A stretch of DNA of 64,000 bases from contig NZ_JAKZFS010000001.1 in NCBI RefSeq assembly GCF_022808915.1, positions 372,001 to 436,000 of the forward strand. Direction: 5' to 3'. A program made the position numbers and the translations under genes. Of the stretch, positions 15,574-23,376 are shown piece after piece (position 1 is the first letter of the stretch; every line of letters starts with the position of its first letter). Under the pieces are notes generated by a model. It was not told the DNA's origin and searched no databases. It worked only from the letters and a program-made list of their open reading frames with translations. This DNA is from Fundidesulfovibrio terrae (GTDB lineage: Bacteria > Desulfobacterota > Desulfovibrionia > Desulfovibrionales > Desulfovibrionaceae).

Positions 15574-15998
15574 GCGGCGCAGATGTCCTTGAGCCATTGC
15601 GGTACGGCCATGGGCTTGCCGCCCGCGTCGACGCAGGCGTGCTGGGTGGAGCCCAGGCAGAGGGGCTTCGACGCCTCGGGCGGGCCGTACACCTGGTAGA
15701 CGAAGGTAACGGAGGCCCGGGTCCACTGGCTGATGCCCGCGCGCACAATGATTTCCTCGTCGTAGCGGGCCGGGGCCAGGTAGCGCACGGTCATCTCGCG
15801 CACCGGCAGCATGACTCCCCGGCGCTCCACCTCGGCGTAGGAGAGCCCGCGCTCGCGCAGGAACTGCCCGCGCGCCCGCTCGAACCAGTGGGCGTAGTTG
15901 CCGTAGTACACCACGCCCATGGCGTCCGTTTCCCCGTAGGAAACAAACAGCCGGAAGCGCGTCTCGGCCTTGGGGAACTCCTCGCCCGGGCGGATCAC
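15570..15998 (-). CDS. YbgC-like acyl-CoA thioesterase (4HBT hotdog fold)
   Basis: This 142-residue hotdog protein has the 4HBT active-site signature SYGETDAMGVVYYGNYAHWFERAR, with the catalytic Asp in TDAMG, and later strands VRYLAPARYDEEIIVRAGI and ASVTFVYQVYG. YbgC-type enzymes hydrolyse acyl-CoA or acyl-ACP thioesters. It starts at GTG 15998, overlapping the apgM stop by GTGA, and ends overlapping the amidohydrolase start the same way. Starts further upstream lie inside apgM. Specificity is not determinable by eye. Confidence 0.88.
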   Translation of the reverse strand: MIRPGEEFPKAETRFRLFVSYGETDAMGVVYYGNYAHWFERARGQFLRERGLSYAEVERRGVMLPVREMTVRYLAPARYDEEIIVRAGISQWTRASVTFVYQVYGPPEASKPLCLGSTQHACVDAGGKPMAVPQWLKDICAA

Positions 15999-17200
15999 GG
16001 CATGCCCGCCTGTTTGAGGGCCCAGGCCAGCAGGGTGTGCCCCTCGTCGACAAGAAGTCCGGTGGACGCCGCCTGGGCCTCGCTGAAGGCCGTCGCGCCG
16101 TTTTGCGCCACGCCCCGGCCGAAGAGCACGAAGGGCACGGGGTCGTTCACGTGGGTGCGCTTGGCGATGGGGGTCAGGTGGTCGCAGGTGACCAGGAAAA
16201 CGGCGTCCGGAAAGGCTTCCAGAAGCGGCGCGGCCACTCGGGAGTCGAACCGGGCCACGGCCTCGGCCTTGCCCTTGGCGTCGCCGCCGTGGCCGCATTC
16301 GTCGGGGCCTTCCAGGTGCACGAAGGCGAAGTCGCCGTGCTTGAGGAAATCCATGGCCGCGCGGACCTTGCCCTCGTAGTTGGTCTCCAGGAGTCCGGTG
16401 GCGCCTTCCACGTCGATGACCTCCATGCCTGCGGCGCGCCCCAGGCCCTTGATGAGGTCCACCGCCGAGATGACCGCGCCCTTCATGCCGAAAGCCTGCT
16501 CGAAGCCGGGCAGGGTGAGCGCCCGGCCCTGTCCCCAGGGCCAGATGGCGTTGGCCTTGGTGGCGTTGCCGGAACCTTCCAAGAAGCGGGCGGCGCAGCG
16601 GGTCAGGCTCCAGAGGAGCGGCGAGGAGCGGTAGGCGTCCAGGTCCTGGGCGATGGGCTGGTCGGTGATGTCGTGGGGGGGGCGGATGGGCAGTTTCGCC
16701 TCGGGCAGGGAGGCCGCTCCGCGCTGCACGAGCAGGTGGCGGTACTGCACGCCGGGGTAGAACCGGAAAGGGGCGAATTCGTCGGAGCACTTGGCGCAGT
16801 ATTCGTCCAGGGCCTGGATGAGCGGCCGGGACTGCTCGGTGGTGATGTGGCCAGAGGAGTAGTCGAGCATCAGGCCGCCCGCGGAGTAGTCGGTCACGCT
16901 GACCAGGTTGCAGCGCCAGACCAGATCGTCCTCGGCCAGTTCCAGGCCCTGGGCGGCGGCCTCTATGGGGCCGCGCCCTGTGTGGTGCGAGGCGGGGTCG
17001 AAGCCCAGGAGGGCCATGTTGGCCACGTCGGAGCCGGGAGGCATTCCGGGCGGGATGGTGCGGGCCAGGCCCACCAGGCCCTTGCGGGCCATGGCGTCCA
17101 TGACCGGGGTGGCGGCGGCCTCCATGGCCGTGGCCGCGTCCAGCTCGCCGGGCCATCCGCCCATGCCGTCGGCCACCAGAAAAAGGAATTTACGTCGCAT
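15995..17200 (-). CDS. apgM: Archaeal-type cofactor-independent phosphoglycerate mutase
   Basis: This 401-residue alkaline-phosphatase-superfamily enzyme interconverts 3- and 2-phosphoglycerate in glycolysis. It has the N-terminal metal site (FLVADGMGGWP), the phosphorylated-Ser region GSDVANMALLGFDP, GRGPIEAAAQG and the C-terminal metal ligands VHLEGPDECGHGGD and VTCDHLTP. Length and motifs match the ApgM (aPGAM) group rather than GpmI. The ATG at 17200 has GGGAGG upstream. It leads the three-gene operon with GTGA overlaps. Confidence 0.92.
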   Translation of the reverse strand: MRRKFLFLVADGMGGWPGELDAATAMEAAATPVMDAMARKGLVGLARTIPPGMPPGSDVANMALLGFDPASHHTGRGPIEAAAQGLELAEDDLVWRCNLVSVTDYSAGGLMLDYSSGHITTEQSRPLIQALDEYCAKCSDEFAPFRFYPGVQYRHLLVQRGAASLPEAKLPIRPPHDITDQPIAQDLDAYRSSPLLWSLTRCAARFLEGSGNATKANAIWPWGQGRALTLPGFEQAFGMKGAVISAVDLIKGLGRAAGMEVIDVEGATGLLETNYEGKVRAAMDFLKHGDFAFVHLEGPDECGHGGDAKGKAEAVARFDSRVAAPLLEAFPDAVFLVTCDHLTPIAKRTHVNDPVPFVLFGRGVAQNGATAFSEAQAASTGLLVDEGHTLLAWALKQAGMP

Positions 17201-17284
17201 GCGGTGCCTCCCAGGCCCTGGGTGGTGGCTCTTTTTGAAGGAATTGTCAAAAGCCGGTTGCGGCGGCGTGGCCTGGGCGGCGTT

Positions 17285-18169
17285 CTACTTGGATATCCAC
17301 AGGGCCGCGCCCTCGAGCTTCCGCAGAAGCGTCAGGCTGGTGGTGCCGAAGATGTTGTCCATGGCGGTGGGCCTGTCGCCGGAGCGTCCCACGGCCACGG
17401 CGGCGTATTCCCCGGCCCGGGCCTGCTTGAGGATCAGGTCGGCGGGGTCCTTGGACGACTTCACCAGGTAGTCGATACGCTCTTCCTCGATGCCGTTCTG
17501 GCGCAGGATTTCCCCGGTCTGGCGCATGATGTCCTCGATGCGCTCGCCTTCGGGCAGGCTCTGGGCCCGGTTGTGGAACACGGTCACGGAGTGTTCGGGC
17601 TCGTTTCGCAGGATGAAGCCCACGTGGTCGGCCACACGTTGGGACTGTTCGGAACCGTCCACGCACAGGAGCACGTTCTTGCGGTGGCGCAAGGGGTTGC
17701 GGCACACCCAGAGGGGGAAGGTGATGGTCTCCCACAGCAGGCGGTGGGTGATGGAGTCGTCGAAGATCTCGTCGAACCAGGAGAGCCCCCTGCGCCCGAG
17801 CACCACGGCGTCGTAGAGGCCCTGTTCGGCCTCGGCCGCGATGTCCTTGACCGTGCCCAGCTTGGCCGGGGAAGACTTGAGGGTGATCCTGTCGGGGGGG
17901 AATCCCATGTCCAGGAGCCAGTCGCGGGCCGTGGCCAGGGCAGAGGGGGGCTTGCGGCACGAGGTGCCCATCCCCGGCTTCTGCCCCGGCTCGCAATAGG
18001 GGACGACCGATTCGGACATGACCGAGCCCGTCACGCGCGGGGTGACGTAAAACAGGGTCAGCCGGACCAGATCGCGGTTGCTGAAGAAGCCGTAGACATA
18101 CCGGAGACCGAAGAGGGCGTTGATGTCCTCCGATATGGTCACCAGCAGGTGTTTCTCCAGGGGGGGCAC
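17285..18169 (-). CDS. Tandem universal stress protein
   Basis: This 294-residue protein has two UspA-like alpha/beta domains: an N-terminal one (HLLVTISEDINALFGLRYVYGFF ... YDAVVLGRRGLSWFDEIF) and a C-terminal one (NVLLCVDGSEQSQRVADHVGFIL ... YAAVAVGRSGDRP). The C-terminal domain keeps a near-canonical nucleotide-binding G-x2-G-x9-G[ST]; the N-terminal copy is more divergent. I chose GTG at 18169, preceded by AGGAGGGAG and 10 bp after the ferredoxin stop; the ORF continues upstream only as ferredoxin antiframe. Likely cotranscribed with the ferredoxin gene. Confidence 0.88.
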   Translation of the reverse strand: MPPLEKHLLVTISEDINALFGLRYVYGFFSNRDLVRLTLFYVTPRVTGSVMSESVVPYCEPGQKPGMGTSCRKPPSALATARDWLLDMGFPPDRITLKSSPAKLGTVKDIAAEAEQGLYDAVVLGRRGLSWFDEIFDDSITHRLLWETITFPLWVCRNPLRHRKNVLLCVDGSEQSQRVADHVGFILRNEPEHSVTVFHNRAQSLPEGERIEDIMRQTGEILRQNGIEEERIDYLVKSSKDPADLILKQARAGEYAAVAVGRSGDRPTAMDNIFGTTSLTLLRKLEGAALWISK

Positions 18170-18179
18170 TGCCTCCCTC

Positions 18180-18368
18180 CTAGTCCTGCCAGTGGATGCA
18201 CTCGGCCGGGCAGGAGTCCATGGCCTCCTGGATGCAGGATTCGTCGCCGGAGGCGCCGTCGATGACTTCCGCCTTGCCGTCATCGTTCATGTGAAAAACC
18301 CCGGGGCAGATCTCCACGCACGATTCGCAGCCGATGCATTCATCCTGGTCCACATAGGGCATGGCCAT
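18180..18368 (-). CDS. Desulfovibrio-type [4Fe-4S]/[3Fe-4S] ferredoxin
   Basis: This 62-residue ferredoxin has Cys11, Cys14, Cys17 and Cys53 placed to bind one cubane cluster. Cys21 and Cys45 are where D. gigas ferredoxin II has its disulfide. The text CIGCESCVEICPGVF ... CIQEAMDSCPAE follows the D. gigas protein closely. A seventh cysteine (Cys57) is extra. It carries low-potential electrons, for example for pyruvate:ferredoxin oxidoreductase or hydrogenase. TTGGAGGAA precedes the ATG at 18368. It has its own candidate promoter at 18427-18455 and is followed after 10 bp by the universal stress gene. Confidence 0.95.
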   Translation of the reverse strand: MAMPYVDQDECIGCESCVEICPGVFHMNDDGKAEVIDGASGDESCIQEAMDSCPAECIHWQD

Positions 18369-18426
18369 GTCGGTTCCTCCAAGGGACGTGTGGTTGGGCC
18401 GGGCGAAACCCGTCCGCTAGCTTCGA

Positions 18427-18455
18427 TGTAAACCGAATGGCGCTGGGAAAGTCAA
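18427..18455 (-). promoter_or_regulatory. Candidate promoter of the ferredoxin gene
   Basis: On the minus strand TTGACT (18450-18455) and TTTACA (18427-18432) are separated by 17 bp, in the gap between the FlgM-like stop (18466) and the ferredoxin start (18368). The -35 is good and the -10 weak. Confidence 0.45.
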
Positions 18456-18465
18456 GAAGCGGAGG

Positions 18466-18633
18466 TCAAGGGGCGGTCTTTATCATGTTGTAGAGGATCT
18501 CACGGCTGTCCACGTTGTAAGACCCCTGCGCCACGCGGCGCTTGATGTCGGCCACGCGCTTGGCCCTCTCCTCGGGGGATTCCGAGGACGGGTCCGTTCG
18601 CTTGCCGTCGGGGTGTTTTATTTCGCGGTCCAT
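18466..18633 (-). CDS. flgM: Very short FlgM-like anti-sigma-28 factor
   Basis: The predicted 55-residue protein ends AKRVADIKRRVAQGSYNVDSREILYNMI, which matches the C-terminal sigma-28-binding part of FlgM (VxxIKxxIxxGxYxVDxxxIAxxM). The N-terminus (MDREIKHPDGKRTDPSSESPEE) is short and polar; typical FlgM proteins are 90-100 residues. The ATG at 18633 lacks a strong ribosome binding site; upstream in-frame sequence reads as promoter DNA. The decisive support is a near-consensus sigma-28 promoter 30-56 bp upstream. FlgM holds FliA until it is exported through the finished hook. Confidence 0.75.
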   Translation of the reverse strand: MDREIKHPDGKRTDPSSESPEERAKRVADIKRRVAQGSYNVDSREILYNMIKTAP

Positions 18634-18647
18634 GGTGCCACCGTGTT

Positions 18648-18661
18648 CCTTGTACACAAGG
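18648..18661. repeat. Inverted repeat at the flgM transcription start
   Basis: CCTTGT-AC-ACAAGG is a 6-bp inverted repeat with a 2-bp spacer. It begins 2 bp downstream of the sigma-28 -10 element, so it covers the predicted start of transcription. It could be an operator or simply chance. Confidence 0.4.
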
Positions 18662-18662
18662 A

Positions 18663-18689
18663 TTATCGGCAGTCCTTCCCGGGGCTTTA
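18663..18689 (-). promoter_or_regulatory. Near-consensus sigma-28 (FliA) promoter for flgM
   Basis: On the minus strand TAAAGCCC (18682-18689), 11 bp, GCCGATAA (18663-18670). The FliA consensus is TAAAGTTT-N11-GCCGATAA, so the -10 is perfect, the spacing exact and the essential TAAA present. It points at the FlgM-like gene 30 bp away. Confidence 0.88.
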
Positions 18690-19013
18690 GCGCAGGCACG
18701 GAGAAATAAAGTGTCGCTATTCTAATTGGATGTTCACAACATTGTGTGGGACCTGTATCTTTTCGCCAATTTCGGGCCTCGCGCGCCGCAGAACCCGGGG
18801 CGGCCAGGCTTCGGCCCGGCCGTCGGGGCATTGTTGCGCTGCGCGGCTTGACTTCCGCGCCAATTCGGTGTCAGGCCGGACCCATTATGGAGAGACGCGC
18901 CTCGAAGGCGTCCGCGATGCGGCCGGCCGGATCGGCACGGTGTCCATATTTACGTACACCATATCGAATCATTCCGGGCCGTTCACGGCCCGGTGACAGG
19001 GCGACCGAAAGCG
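18690..19013. other. Intergenic region between flgM promoter and HD-GYP gene
   Basis: About 320 bp with no supported gene. The part next to the flgM promoter (18700-18760) is AT-rich. It must carry the plus-strand promoter of the HD-GYP gene; I saw no clear -35/-10 pair or sigma-28 site in that direction. An imperfect repeat (GGTGT ... ACACC, 18940-18961) lies close to the HD-GYP start. Confidence 0.4.
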
Positions 19014-19988
19014 ATGTCCGAACAGAAGTACCTTCCCATCTCCCCGTTGTTGATCACTCATGGGGATGCATTTTCCTTTAACGTCTACCTCAAGAACAAG
19101 ACGTCCCAGGCATACGTGCTGTTCGCCGCCAGCGAAAAAATGACGGACAGGCACAAAATATCGCTTGTAGAAAATGATGTTTCGGAACTGTACATCGATC
19201 TCGGCGATTCGAAGCGGTTCGAGAAGTACATCTATGAAAATTACGGGAAGGTGCTTTCCAACGAGGGCATTCCCCTGTCCGTGCGCGCGGAAATTTTCCA
19301 CGACCACAGCACGTCGCTTTCGCGCGAGGTGTTCGCCACGGGGCTGCCGGGAAACGTGGTGCCGCCCGAGATGCTGGAGAAGATCGAAAGGACGCTTACG
19401 TCCAACTACGAGTTCCTGGTCTCCAACTCTGGAGCCTTCAAGAGCGTGGCCCGCCTGATAGACCACAACTACAAGACCTACAGCCACTGTGTGAACGTGT
19501 CCGTCTACACGCTGGTCATGCTGGTGCAGCTGAACAGGTTCGACGCCATCGAGACCGACGCGGGCGTCGGCGCCTTCCTGCACGACATCGGCAAGCAACT
19601 CATTCCCAACGAGATTCTCGATAAGCCGGCCCGGCTCACGGACGCGGAGTTCGACACCGTCAAGAAGCACAGCCAGTTCGGTTTTTCCATCGCCAAGCAG
19701 TCCGGCCTGCCGGACGTGGCCTGCGAGTGCGCGCTCAAGCACCACGAGAAGCTCGACGGCTCGGGGTATCCCCTGGGACTTGCAGAGGACGACCTCCCCT
19801 ATTACGCCCAGGCCGTGACCATCGCGGACATCTACGACGCCCTGACCGCCGAACGGCCGTACTGCCGGGCCTACACGCCCTTCGAGGCCCTCAAGATCAT
19901 GGCCAAGGACGTGGACCGGGGCAAGCTGGACAAGCACATCTTCAAACTGCTGGTGGATGTGCTGGGCGGAAACCTCTGGACCACGTGA
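19014..19988 (+). CDS. HD-GYP-domain c-di-GMP phosphodiesterase
   Basis: This 324-residue protein has an N-terminal domain of about 130 residues (DUF3391-like position, sequence ITHGDAFSFNVYLKNKTSQAYVLF) and a complete HD-GYP domain: H150-type ligand in LIDHNYKTYSH, HDIGK (190-194) and HHEKLDGSGYP (243-253). The metal ligands and GYP loop are intact, so hydrolysis of c-di-GMP is expected. I chose ATG 19014 over an in-frame GTG at 18993. It converges with the histidine kinase gene with only 15 bp between the stops, and lies beside the flgM-like gene, fitting a motility/biofilm role. Confidence 0.92.
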   Translation: MSEQKYLPISPLLITHGDAFSFNVYLKNKTSQAYVLFAASEKMTDRHKISLVENDVSELYIDLGDSKRFEKYIYENYGKVLSNEGIPLSVRAEIFHDHSTSLSREVFATGLPGNVVPPEMLEKIERTLTSNYEFLVSNSGAFKSVARLIDHNYKTYSHCVNVSVYTLVMLVQLNRFDAIETDAGVGAFLHDIGKQLIPNEILDKPARLTDAEFDTVKKHSQFGFSIAKQSGLPDVACECALKHHEKLDGSGYPLGLAEDDLPYYAQAVTIADIYDALTAERPYCRAYTPFEALKIMAKDVDRGKLDKHIFKLLVDVLGGNLWTT

Positions 19989-20003
19989 GGAGCGCGGAGT
20001 GCG

Positions 20004-22052
20004 TCACTTCAGGGGCAGACGGATGATGAAGGCAGTGCCCTTGCCCGGATCGGAGTCCACTTCTATGGTCCCTCCGTGGGTCTGGGTGATGATGAAGTAG
20101 CTCACCGAGAGTCCGAGCCCCGTGCCTTCGCCCAGGGCCTTGGTGGTGAAGAAAGGCTCGAAGATTCTTTTTCTCACCTGCTCGTCCATGCCCGGGCCGT
20201 TGTCGCGCAACACGATGACGGCCCGTTCCTCTTCGGCGTGCAGGCTCACCTCCAGGGTGGGCTCCTGCGCCCGGTCCTTGGCGGCGCCCAGGGCCTGGGC
20301 AGAATTCTTGAGGATGTTCAGCACCACCTGTTCCAGCTCCTGCGAGGAGCAGGGGACCATGGGCAGGTCCGGGTCGTAGTGCTTCACGATGCGGATGCGG
20401 CGGAAATCGTACTGCTTGATGAGGTCGTAGTCGCTCTGGGCCAGTTCCACGGCGGCGTCCACGATCTCGGCCAGGTTGTGCGCCTCATGGCAGGGGTGGC
20501 TGCGCCTGGCGAACTTGAGCATGTTCAGCACGATGCGCGCGGCGCGCTCGCCGGATGCGCGGACCCCACCCAGCAGCTCCGGTATCTCGCGCGCCGACAG
20601 GTAGCGCTCAAGGCCGTCCATGCTGATTCCAGCGTCCCGGGCCGCGCCCTCGTTGGCGGGAAGCCCCCTGGACAGGCGGCGTTGCAGGCTCTGCGCGTTC
20701 TGGAGCACTCCGGCCAGGGGATTGTTGATCTCATGGGCCATGCCTGCCGCCAGGCCGCCCAGGGAGGCCATCTTTTCCGACTGGATCAGCACCTCCTCCA
20801 TCCTGGCCCGCTGCGTTTCGTCGTCCACGCGCACCACCACGCCCCGGGACATGGCCGCTCGCAAGGGGTAGACCACCAGCCGGGCCTCCATGCGGGTCTC
20901 GCCCATGGCGAGGCTCAGGCGGTCGCGGATGACCGGGGCCTGCCCGCGCATGGCCTGGAAGACGAGGGGTTCGTATTCGGCCAGGGCGGGCAGGACCTCG
21001 CCCAGGGGGCGGCCAAGGGCCTGCTCCGGGGTGAGGCCGCTCAGCTTGGTGGCCGTGGCGTTGAGATGGGTGACGAGGCGTTCGGCCGAGAGGCCGATGA
21101 CCGCCGAGGGCATGGAGTCGAGAATGTCCTGGAGCTGGGCGCGGGTGGCCTTGAGCTCCTTCTCGGCCATCTGGCGGCGCGAGACCTCCTGGCGCAGGTT
21201 CTCGTTGGCCGAGCGCAGGCCGCAGATGGACGTGGACAGGTTGACGCGCATGGTCTCCAGGGCGTCCGCCAGCAGGTCCATCTCGTCCCTGCCGCGGTCG
21301 CGCGGCGGCGTCCTATCCAGGACGAGGGGCTGCTCGAGGCCGGTGACGGTCAGGTTCCTGGCGTGCCCGGCCATCTTGCGCAGGTGCCTGGCCACCATGA
21401 AATAGAAGAGCAAAAGCAGCGCCGCCGCCAGGACCAGGTTCTTGGCCGATTCCAGCACCACGGTGATGGCCGCGTCGTGCCGGAGCCTGTCGCGTCCGGC
21501 GTCCAGGCCCACAACGACCCGCAGCTCCCCCACGGGAACGGATTTGCCCCGGAACTCGTAGGTCAGCGCGCTCGACCGCTCCAGGCGCCCCTGGCTGGCC
21601 ACCGATCCCGCCTCGGCCGCAAGGCGCCCCTGGCTGGCCACCGATCCCGCCTCGGCCGCAAGGCGCCCCTGGCTGGCCACCGATCCCGCCTCGGCCGCAA
21701 GGCGCCCCTCGGAGTAGACCTCGATGCGCTCCACGTCGGGCAGTTGGCGGATGCCGTCCAGCTGGATGGCCAGCGCCCTCTCGTCCATGTTCCAGAGGGA
21801 GTGGGCCAGGGGATGCAGGTTTGACTCCTCGATCTCGCGGAGCTCATCCTCTTTGTCGGCAAGGAATTCGAGATATTTGGCCCGGAGGGATATGCCCGAT
21901 TCAGCGGCTGTGGCCGCCAGGGAAAACGCGAGCATCCACAGGGCCAGGCGCCAGGACAGGCTTTTGAACCCGGAAGCGGGGCCGCCGGAGGGCGCGCCGC
22001 CGGCCGGGTCGGCTCCACTCAAGGGGGGGCGCGCCTGGGACGACGACGTCAT
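20004..22052 (-). CDS. Membrane PAS-containing sensor histidine kinase with internal peptide repeat
   Basis: This 682-residue kinase has a first membrane helix at about residues 33-50, a periplasmic domain to about 207, a second helix (NLVLAAALLLLFYFMVA), HAMP-like and coiled segments, a PAS domain (LQDILDSMPSAVIGLSAERLV), a HisKA H-box (GMAHEINNPLAGV, His about 440) and HATPase_c (N, G1 RDNGPGMD, G2 GTGLGLSVSYFI). The H-box and C-terminus resemble NtrB/ZraS-like kinases. No response regulator is adjacent. The periplasmic domain contains an exact 13-residue repeat (residues about 115-157). The Shine-Dalgarno at 22052 is weak. Confidence 0.9.
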   Translation of the reverse strand: MTSSSQARPPLSGADPAGGAPSGGPASGFKSLSWRLALWMLAFSLAATAAESGISLRAKYLEFLADKEDELREIEESNLHPLAHSLWNMDERALAIQLDGIRQLPDVERIEVYSEGRLAAEAGSVASQGRLAAEAGSVASQGRLAAEAGSVASQGRLERSSALTYEFRGKSVPVGELRVVVGLDAGRDRLRHDAAITVVLESAKNLVLAAALLLLFYFMVARHLRKMAGHARNLTVTGLEQPLVLDRTPPRDRGRDEMDLLADALETMRVNLSTSICGLRSANENLRQEVSRRQMAEKELKATRAQLQDILDSMPSAVIGLSAERLVTHLNATATKLSGLTPEQALGRPLGEVLPALAEYEPLVFQAMRGQAPVIRDRLSLAMGETRMEARLVVYPLRAAMSRGVVVRVDDETQRARMEEVLIQSEKMASLGGLAAGMAHEINNPLAGVLQNAQSLQRRLSRGLPANEGAARDAGISMDGLERYLSAREIPELLGGVRASGERAARIVLNMLKFARRSHPCHEAHNLAEIVDAAVELAQSDYDLIKQYDFRRIRIVKHYDPDLPMVPCSSQELEQVVLNILKNSAQALGAAKDRAQEPTLEVSLHAEEERAVIVLRDNGPGMDEQVRKRIFEPFFTTKALGEGTGLGLSVSYFIITQTHGGTIEVDSDPGKGTAFIIRLPLK
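21583..21709. repeat. Exact 39-bp tandem repeat, three copies plus a partial fourth
   Basis: Three identical 39-bp units (21583-21621, 21622-21660, 21661-21699) are followed by the first 10 bases of a fourth. Each unit encodes 13 residues (GRLAAEAGSVASQ) in the periplasmic domain of the histidine kinase. The length is a multiple of three, so copy number can change without breaking the frame. The absence of any substitution points to recent amplification. Confidence 0.97.
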
Positions 22053-22216
22053 GCCGAAAGCCTTGCCGGTGCGAAAGGATGTCGCACAGGCTTCCTCCTT
22101 GCGCTTGATACGTATGGAAAGAGCCGCACTGCGGGATTATCCCGGTGGCGCCTTCAGGCATTCTATCCGCAGCCACGTCAGATGTGAAGCGCGGATTCGC
22201 CCGGGCCAATCGATTA

Positions 22217-22648
22217 TCAGTTCAGACGCTCGAGAGGGTCGCCGGGTTTCACCCGGCCTGCCGCCAGCACCTTGGCGAAGAGCCCCTGCTTGGGCATGAT
22301 GCAGTCCCCCACGATGCGGCGGATCTCGCATCCATGATGGCAGGTCTTTCCGATCTGGGTGATTTCGAGCACGGCCGAGCCGCCCACGGAGATGCGCTGG
22401 CCCACGGCCAGCCCCAGGGCGTTCAAGCCCTCCACGGCGATGTTCTCCGCGAAGGCTCCGGGCCCGATGGTGGGGAGCTTCTCGCGCATGAGCTCCATGC
22501 TGCCGAAGTCCAGCAGGCTCACCTGCCTGCCCGTGCCCGCGTGGGCGTCTCCGGCCACGCCGCTGTCCACGACCAGTTCTATGGAATCCACCGGAGCTTT
22601 CTTTTCTCCGGTTCTGACGCTCACGCACACGGCTCGTACAACGGGCAT
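22217..22648 (-). CDS. MOSC-domain protein
   Basis: This 143-residue protein is a stand-alone MOSC domain: VVDSGVAGDAHAGTGRQVSLL, FAENIAVEGL, LAVGQRISVGGSAVLEITQIGKTCHHGCEI. The invariant cysteine of the family is in GKTCHHGC. MOSC proteins handle sulfur bound to molybdenum cofactor or pterin transfer, and small versions often accompany moa/mob genes; none is adjacent here. GGAGGG precedes the ATG at 22648. Function beyond the domain is open. Confidence 0.87.
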   Translation of the reverse strand: MPVVRAVCVSVRTGEKKAPVDSIELVVDSGVAGDAHAGTGRQVSLLDFGSMELMREKLPTIGPGAFAENIAVEGLNALGLAVGQRISVGGSAVLEITQIGKTCHHGCEIRRIVGDCIMPKQGLFAKVLAAGRVKPGDPLERLN

Positions 22649-22731
22649 GGAACCCTCCGTAACAACTCGGGTTTCTTTTTGCATACCTTTTTGGTGGGAA
22701 ATAGGCAAGCCGCCATTCCCGCGTTGACGGC

Positions 22732-23196
22732 TCAGGGCGTCGGCGTTTCCCCGGCCAGCGTCCCCACGTTGAGAAGGTGGTCGCGCATGGCCTCACGGCA
22801 GGCTTCCGGGTCAGCGTTCTCCAGGGCCTCGAGGATGCGCCGGTGCCCGCGCAGGGATGCCAGGGAGCGCTCCTGGCTGAGCAGGTGGGCGGCTCGGCTC
22901 TCGGAGAGCAGGTCCTGGAGCATGGCGGCCATCTCCCAGATGACCTCGTTCTTGGTGGCCCGGGCCAGGGCCATGTGGAAGCGCGCGTCCAGGCCGGAAA
23001 AGCCCTCCTCCCCGGAGGCCTCCTGCAGGACCATGAGTTTCCTGATGCGGGCCAGGTCGTCCTCGGTGCGCCGGGCGGCGGCCAGGGCAGCCACCTCCGG
23101 CTCCACCACGAGCCTGAATTCGATGGCCTCGCGAACGCGTTCGGGGTTGGCCGCGATCAATTTGCCGAAGGCGTCGGACAGGGTCGGGTTTCCCAT
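22732..23196 (-). CDS. Stand-alone FCD domain (FadR/GntR-type ligand domain without the DNA-binding part)
   Basis: This 154-residue all-helical protein matches the FCD C-terminal domain of FadR-type GntR regulators: AIEFRLVVEPEVAALAAARRTEDDLARI, FSGLDARFHMALARATKN and LRGHRRILEALENADPEACREAMRDHLLNV. The usual metal ligands (D, H, H) can be seen. The approximately 70-residue winged helix that normally precedes it is absent. GGAGG sits before the ATG at 23196, and no helix-turn-helix coding remnant is visible upstream. It is either a natural ligand-binding protein or a 5'-truncated regulator. Confidence 0.75.
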   Translation of the reverse strand: MGNPTLSDAFGKLIAANPERVREAIEFRLVVEPEVAALAAARRTEDDLARIRKLMVLQEASGEEGFSGLDARFHMALARATKNEVIWEMAAMLQDLLSESRAAHLLSQERSLASLRGHRRILEALENADPEACREAMRDHLLNVGTLAGETPTP

Positions 23197-23326
23197 GGGG
23201 GGCCTCCGCTGCGGGGGTGACGTTGGCGGACTTTATCCGGGGCCCGGGGAGCAGGCAAGCGCGAGCCTGTCGCGTCGGCTGGATAAGGCCGTGGCTGCGC
23301 GGCGCCCGGCGCGCTTCGGGCCACGG

Positions 23327-23352
23327 AAAAGGCCGGGCGGACCCGGCCTTTT
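23327..23352. terminator. Symmetrical rho-independent terminator
   Basis: A perfect 11-bp stem AAAAGGCCGGG / CCCGGCCTTTT around a CGGA loop gives a T-run in both directions. It ends the minus-strand lipoprotein gene (stop at 23377) and insulates the FCD gene. Confidence 0.88.
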
Positions 23353-23376
23353 GGACGCGACCGGGACGGCCCCGGA

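Noticed and set aside
21583-21709. The 39-bp repeats as a CRISPR array
   Set aside because: Units are directly adjacent with no spacers, in frame within a kinase gene, with no cas genes in the window.
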